Shown here: positions 59,681-64,000 of the stretch, in pieces
Layout of the letters: the number at the start of each line of letters is the position of its first letter
Numbering within the stretch: the stretch's first letter is position 1
Assembly: GCA_027365345.1 (NCBI GenBank)
Contig: DAHXNO010000105.1
Span: 1-64,000, forward strand
Direction: 5' to 3'
DNA length: 64,000 nucleotides
Source of the DNA: Granulicella sp.
Lineage (GTDB): Bacteria > Acidobacteriota > Terriglobia > Terriglobales > Acidobacteriaceae
The notes under the pieces: generated by a model
What the model saw: the letters and a program-made list of their open reading frames with translations, nothing else
Databases searched by the model: none
What the model was told of the DNA's origin: nothing
Program-made: the position numbers and the translations under genes

Positions 59681-59859
59681 TCTCAGCAAGGACGTAGTTG
59701 TCAGACGCACCGCAAAAAGAAGCGCAAGATTTTGCGCGAGTTGTCGCCTACAGGCCAATGCACTCGCCCAACACCGTGTAATGCTCTCATAGCGATCTGA
59801 CCTCGGTAGCTTCCCACCCGAAAATCTTCCTTCCATATCACAAGAATTGAAACTCCCGA

Positions 59860-59894
59860 TTTCCTTTTAGGAAATTGCGCGGAAAAGTTTTCCG
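59860..59894. repeat. 35-bp double-dyad element, copy 2 (inverted relative to copy 1)
   Basis: TTTCCTTTTAGGAAA + TTGCG + CGGAAAAGTTTTCCG; reverse complement matches 56912-56946 at nearly every position. Confidence 0.9.
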
Positions 59895-59985
59895 ACTGGC
59901 AGTGGTTTCTGCGGCCTTACTTTCGCTGAAGACGCGGAGTTCACGATCTCCGCAAATCATCGAGCGAAGGAAGGGAGAGCCGTCC

Positions 59986-60318
59986 GTGTCCAACCATATC
60001 AGGAAGCTTTTTGCCAACCCTCATCGCCCGCAATGGAAGCGGGCCGCATCCATTGCCGCCATTGCCATAGCCGTGACCACACCGCTATACGCTCAACAGG
60101 CCGGGGGCGGCAGCCCGTGGGAGAACGCGGTCGGCGTCCTCGAACAGGCCTTTACCGGACCGATCGCCACGGGACTGAGCCTGGTGGCCATCGTGGTGGG
60201 CGGCCTGATGTTCGCCTACGGCGACGGCCAGTCGAAACGCATGTTGGCCGGGATCGTCTTCGGCATCGGCATGGCCATCGGCGCGGTCAACTTTATGGCC
60301 TGGCTCTTTCCGGGGTAG
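59986..60318 (+). CDS. VirB2/TrbC-like conjugative pilin
   Basis: Long leader, then two hydrophobic segments ATGLSLVAIVVGGLMFAYGDGQSKRMLAGIVFGIGMAIGAVNFMAWLFPG; GTG start. Confidence 0.85.
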   Translation: MSNHIRKLFANPHRPQWKRAASIAAIAIAVTTPLYAQQAGGGSPWENAVGVLEQAFTGPIATGLSLVAIVVGGLMFAYGDGQSKRMLAGIVFGIGMAIGAVNFMAWLFPG

Positions 60319-60426
60319 CTGCGTAGGCAAAACGGAACAGCAGGGCGCATGCAGACAGCGGTTGCAGAAAACAACGACAGCGCAACAACACAACGACATA
60401 TAAGGATGGGCAGAAAGGAGGGGCAG

Positions 60427-60738
60427 ATGGCGGCAGGCGGTCCTCGGCGGAACAAAGTGCACAAGGCGATGAATCGCCCGCTGACCATTCTGGGCGCGGA
60501 GCGGCGGCTGTTCTTCGTGGCGCTGATTGCAGGCGGGGCCGTCTTTTCGCTGATGCACAGCTTGCTGGGCGGCATTCTGTTGTTCGTTGTCGGGGTCGTC
60601 ATCGCGCGGATTGCGACCAAGCACGATGTTGAGATTCTCAGGATACTTTTCAACTCGGCAAAGTTCCGCAGGAGGTACGACCCCATGCAGTGGGAAGCAA
60701 CGGCAATCACCATAAGGAAACACCATGTTCAAGATTGA
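60427..60738 (+). CDS. VirB3/TrbD-like T4SS protein
   Basis: KVHKAMNRPLTILGAERRLFFVALIAGGAVFSLMHSLLGGILLFVVGVVIARIATKHDVEILRIL. Confidence 0.85.
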   Translation: MAAGGPRRNKVHKAMNRPLTILGAERRLFFVALIAGGAVFSLMHSLLGGILLFVVGVVIARIATKHDVEILRILFNSAKFRRRYDPMQWEATAITIRKHHVQD

Positions 60739-61472
60739 GCAAATCACGAAGGAGTGGAAGGAGGCCGGCGCCTTCATGGCGCAGGTGGACCCGTATGGCT
60801 TTTGGGACGAGCACTGCTTCCTGACGAAGTCCGGCGACCTGGGCTGCGCGCTGCAGGTTGGCGGCATCGATGCCGAGGGCCTCGACCATGCCGGACGGGA
60901 CCACGTGGTCAAACGCTTCGAAGCAGCACTGCGGACACTGGACGAAACGACGCGGCTGTATCAAATTCTCTTCCGCCACAACCGGCCAGAGATACCGCAC
61001 GAGGAGTACACGAACTCGCTGGTGCGCGCAACGGTGGAACAGCGCGCGGAGTTCCTCGCAGCCAAGGCAGACCGGCTGTACACCATCGAGATTTTCTGGA
61101 TCGTGATGGTCGATGGCAGCTACGCCAAGGCAGGCCTGCTCAACGCGTTATCGCAGTTGCCCAAATCGCCGCGTGCTTCGTTGCAGCAATTGCGCGCGCT
61201 GTTTTCCGCCAGCAAGGAACGAACGCTGCTGTACGAGCAGATCGAACGCGACCGGCTGCGGCTGGAGCAAAAGGTAAAGAGCTTGAGTGGGCAGATGAGC
61301 GACCTGACGACGGTCACCCTGCCAGGGGCGGAGGAGACATTCCGCATATTGCGGCGTCTCGTAAACTTCCGCCCCTTGAAGATTGAGCAGAGGAAACTGC
61401 ACGGGATGCGGCATCTCGACTGGCAGGTGTGCGACTCGGAACTGGAGGCGTATCGGGGCCACCTGCGCATTG
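60725..61472 (+). pseudogene. truncated VirB4/TrbE-like T4SS ATPase, N-terminal part only
   Basis: MFKIEQITKEWKEAGAFMAQVDPYGFWDEHCFLTKSGDLGCALQVGGID...LVNFRPLKIEQRKLHGMRHLDWQVCDSELEAYRGHLRI; no Walker motifs before the frame changes and stops. Confidence 0.8.
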
Positions 61473-61739
61473 CGCGACATGGTCTGCCGGGGACTGCTGC
61501 TGATGCTCCATCGTGCTGGGGCCATCGAGCTTCCCAAGGTGCGCTGGGTCAACCCCAACCCCTTTGTGCGCCGCCAGTGTCTGGGACAACGCAGAATCGG
61601 TGACCTGCCTGCACTGTGCGGTGAAGTTTATGCCTGGCGGCGTCCCATCAACCGCGACCGTACCACCATCGACTGGAAGTTCACGCGCAAACATGCCCGC
61701 CGGAAACTGCATTACTCAATCACACGGACACGGTACTAG
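61464..61739 (+). pseudogene. mosaic of transposon-type scraps: DruA/DUF4338-like stretch then IS630-like transposase C-terminus
   Basis: In one frame: ALRDMVCRGLLLMLHRAGAIELPKVRWVNPNPFVRRQ, then ALCGEVYAWRRPINRDRTTIDWKFTRKHARRKLHY; assignment from remembered family patterns. Confidence 0.4.
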
Positions 61740-64000
61740 AATGAGAACTTAGCTGCAGCCTGCAATATGCGTGGCGGTGCGGCGCTCACGACATTCCCAA
61801 ACGTCGTGCTGCCGATGTTGCCGTCAACCGCCGTGGGACTGTTGAATTGGGTATGGTTGAAGACGTTAAATCCCTCGATGCGCAGCAGCAAGGATTCCAT
61901 TTCTGACAATTTCACAACCTTGGCTAGCGCCATATCGGAATTGTCCGTGCCCGGTCCGTAGAAGAATCGCCGCTTTGCCGTACCGAGCGTGCCCAGCGCA
62001 TTCATGCTGAAGTCCGCGGTGTGGAAGTAATTGTTTCCGCTGGAGCGCGGATTGCGATTCAGAGATAGCGGTTTGCCGTTGTAGTCGGGCTCGTCGATAC
62101 CGCTGTTGTTCACCCCATTGGGATTGCTCCCAATCAGCGAGTTGTCCCCGTTATTGACGAGAGTTACCGGGAAGCCGCTGGCCATCCGCGCGATACCGGA
62201 GAGCATCCAGCCCCGGCTGAGACCATTCGCGTGAAGGAAGCGGTCGAAGGGCAGCTCATATTCGTAGCTGAGAACGAAATTCTGTCGTACGTCGAATGAG
62301 GAAATGGCGTAGCTCAGCGAAGGTTCGAATGGATTCACCTCTTCGCCGAGATTTGAGGCATCGTCCAGCGATTTGCTCCAGGTGTAAGCTCCGAAGAACT
62401 CCAAGGGACCGCTGCGGTGGCGCACGCTCAGTTCCAGCGCGTTGTAATTAGCGAAGCCGACATTCGTCTGCAGCGCGTCGCTCCCGAAGCTCGGTCCCAG
62501 CGGACCCCGCGTTCCGTTCACCACGCCGCCAGAGACGGGATAGTAGAGCGTGTTTTCGCCGTAGGGGCCGCAGGTCAGCGTTCCGGGTTTCACCTCATTC
62601 GGTTGGCTGAGGCTCAGGCAGAGCGCGGCATTGCCTGGATTGGCCTCCACCAGCACGGGCTGGGCATGACTGGCGTTTCCGGTGTAGCTCGCACTCAGCA
62701 CCGTATCCGGGCCGGCCGTCCGCTCGATCGAAAACATCCACTCCTCGGTATACGGCGTGCGGTTATGGATGTCGTAGCCGGGAATACCGCTGATCGGCTC
62801 GTACGCGCTCCAGTCGATATTCGCATCGGGATGGCTTCGCGAGGCATTCAGAGGAGCCAGTTTGTAGGGAAACGGCTGTCCCAAATTCTCGCCGCTGGCC
62901 GCTGATACAAACGGCGTAGCAAACAGCGGCGAAGCCGGACTGCTGTAGGTCGTGCCATACGGGGCATTCGCCGCCAGCACGCTGATGGAAAGCGCCTGAA
63001 TCGCGGAATAGAAGGTTCCGAAGCTCGCCCGAAAGCTCGTGGTTCCTGGCGCGCCCACCAGTTTGCCGGCGAAGCCGTGCGACTGTACCTGCGGCGACCA
63101 GGCCACGCCCACGCGCGGAGAGAATTGCATATTGCTCACCGGAGCCAGCGTTTTCGGCACGCCCGGATCGCCCGGGTACAGAATGCCTTGCGGTGCGCCC
63201 GGGAACACCACCGACTGCCTGCCGGGAACAAAGGTCGAGATCTGGTTGTACTTCTCCGACCACGGAGCTATGCGATCCCAGCGCACTCCGTAGTTGAGCA
63301 CGAGCCCGGGACGCGCCTGCCAGCTATCCTGCGCGAACAGGCCCACATACTTGTTGCGGGCGTAGAACGGGTTCAGTTGGCTTTGGTTGTATTGGCTCGG
63401 CACCCCGATCAGAAAATCGGCGAAGTCGTCACCGGTTTCCGTTCCCGAAAATACGAAGTTGCCGTTGAACTGCGCGATGGCGTGGGCGTTCACTTGATCA
63501 TCGTGGAGCTCCGCGCCGAACTTCAGCGTGTGGCTGCCCTGCACCTTCGAGAATGTGTCGGTTAGCTGCGCAGTATTGTTGGTTTGAATCAGTTGATTGG
63601 CCGCGGCCCCGATCGAGTACGCATTGAAGTTGATATTCTCCACGCTTTGGCCCTTCGGATCGAGAGCCACAATGCTGTCGCTGCCGTTGGCGTTCACGAA
63701 TCCCTGCGAAGCGAGGCTCACATTCGTCCCGCCCACCGGCTGGCCGAGATTCGTGGTGTCGCGCATGAAGCTCACGTGGAGCTCGTTCACCGCCGCGGCG
63801 TTCAGCACCTTGGCGTCGCCCAGTGACGCCAGTTGCGCTCGGCCCGTGGTGAGAGCGTCGAACCCCGGCAGGCTCGCCCCACTCTGTGCGACGGGATAGG
63901 GATTGTCCAGCCGGTAGCCGTCCAGAAAATAGTAGCCCGTCAGCAGTCCCCAGCGTGTGTTGGCGTCCAGGCGCACCGATCCCTTGTCGTCACCAAGCGT
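61736..64000 (-). CDS. TonB-dependent (Oar-like) outer-membrane receptor, N-terminus off right edge
   Basis: Open to the window edge; GSHTLKFGAELHDDQVN, KYVGLFAQDSWQARPGLVLNYGVRWD, MQFSPRVGVAWSPQ, LELSVRHRSGPLEFFGAYTWSKSLDDASN, C-terminal AAKFSF. Confidence 0.88.
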   Translation of the reverse strand, partial: TLGDDKGSVRLDANTRWGLLTGYYFLDGYRLDNPYPVAQSGASLPGFDALTTGRAQLASLGDAKVLNAAAVNELHVSFMRDTTNLGQPVGGTNVSLASQGFVNANGSDSIVALDPKGQSVENINFNAYSIGAAANQLIQTNNTAQLTDTFSKVQGSHTLKFGAELHDDQVNAHAIAQFNGNFVFSGTETGDDFADFLIGVPSQYNQSQLNPFYARNKYVGLFAQDSWQARPGLVLNYGVRWDRIAPWSEKYNQISTFVPGRQSVVFPGAPQGILYPGDPGVPKTLAPVSNMQFSPRVGVAWSPQVQSHGFAGKLVGAPGTTSFRASFGTFYSAIQALSISVLAANAPYGTTYSSPASPLFATPFVSAASGENLGQPFPYKLAPLNASRSHPDANIDWSAYEPISGIPGYDIHNRTPYTEEWMFSIERTAGPDTVLSASYTGNASHAQPVLVEANPGNAALCLSLSQPNEVKPGTLTCGPYGENTLYYPVSGGVVNGTRGPLGPSFGSDALQTNVGFANYNALELSVRHRSGPLEFFGAYTWSKSLDDASNLGEEVNPFEPSLSYAISSFDVRQNFVLSYEYELPFDRFLHANGLSRGWMLSGIARMASGFPVTLVNNGDNSLIGSNPNGVNNSGIDEPDYNGKPLSLNRNPRSSGNNYFHTADFSMNALGTLGTAKRRFFYGPGTDNSDMALAKVVKLSEMESLLLRIEGFNVFNHTQFNSPTAVDGNIGSTTFGNVVSAAPPRILQAAAKFSF

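Larger units (their letters stand above)
55263..61739. mobile_element. tRNA-Glu-associated integrative/conjugative element remnant
   Basis: Integrase stop 8 nt after the tRNA CCA, HTH protein, orphan MTase, virB2/virB3/virB4 fragments, transposon-like scraps. Right end is inferred from the junction at 61736-61739; no second att copy found. Confidence 0.75.

Noticed and set aside
59875-59985. TTG start of the VirB2 ORF at 59875
   Set aside because: Falls inside the 35-bp element; GTG 59986 gives a normal pilin precursor.
61464-61739. Active Druantia-type defence system
   Set aside because: Only a short DruA-like fragment, no other Druantia genes; treated as remnant.
1-64000. CRISPR array or rRNA operon
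   Set aside because: No regularly spaced direct repeats of CRISPR type and no rRNA-like sequence seen; only two tRNAs recognised.

Overview
High-GC chromosomal window. Family content (rfaD/manC/kdsB LPS genes, DUF1844, split metH, an Oar-like TonB-dependent receptor) suggests a Terriglobales-type acidobacterium; that taxonomic call is inference. Bases 1-55262 are mostly ordinary chromosome: a GH2 beta-mannosidase, an LPS/sugar-nucleotide cluster, tRNA-Met, ctp protease, PBP1A, ribF, a two-gene metH, a CcmE variant, xylB, TolC+HlyD, DedA-rhodanese, a cNMP/TrxR-like fusion, an APC permease, a three-domain GH18-like/NodB/GT2 protein, serS, purH, a TPR protein, dgt and tRNA-Glu. A degraded integrative element starts at the 3' end of tRNA-Glu(TTC). 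It carries a tyrosine integrase, an HTH protein, an orphan DNA methyltransferase, a CPBP/TetR pair and virB2-virB3-virB4(truncated), and it ends in probable transposon/DruA-like scraps next to a partial TonB-dependent receptor. The strongest unexplained sequence signal is a pair of inverted 35-bp elements (56912-56946 and 59860-59894). Each contains two dyads, and together they flank the methyltransferase/CPBP/TetR block. Other items of interest are a TrxR-like fusion without CxxC, a CxxxY CcmE, a GH18-like domain without its catalytic Glu, a receiver domain without its phospho-Asp, and a two-hairpin leader before metH. No searches or folding were run; all family calls are from reading the translations.
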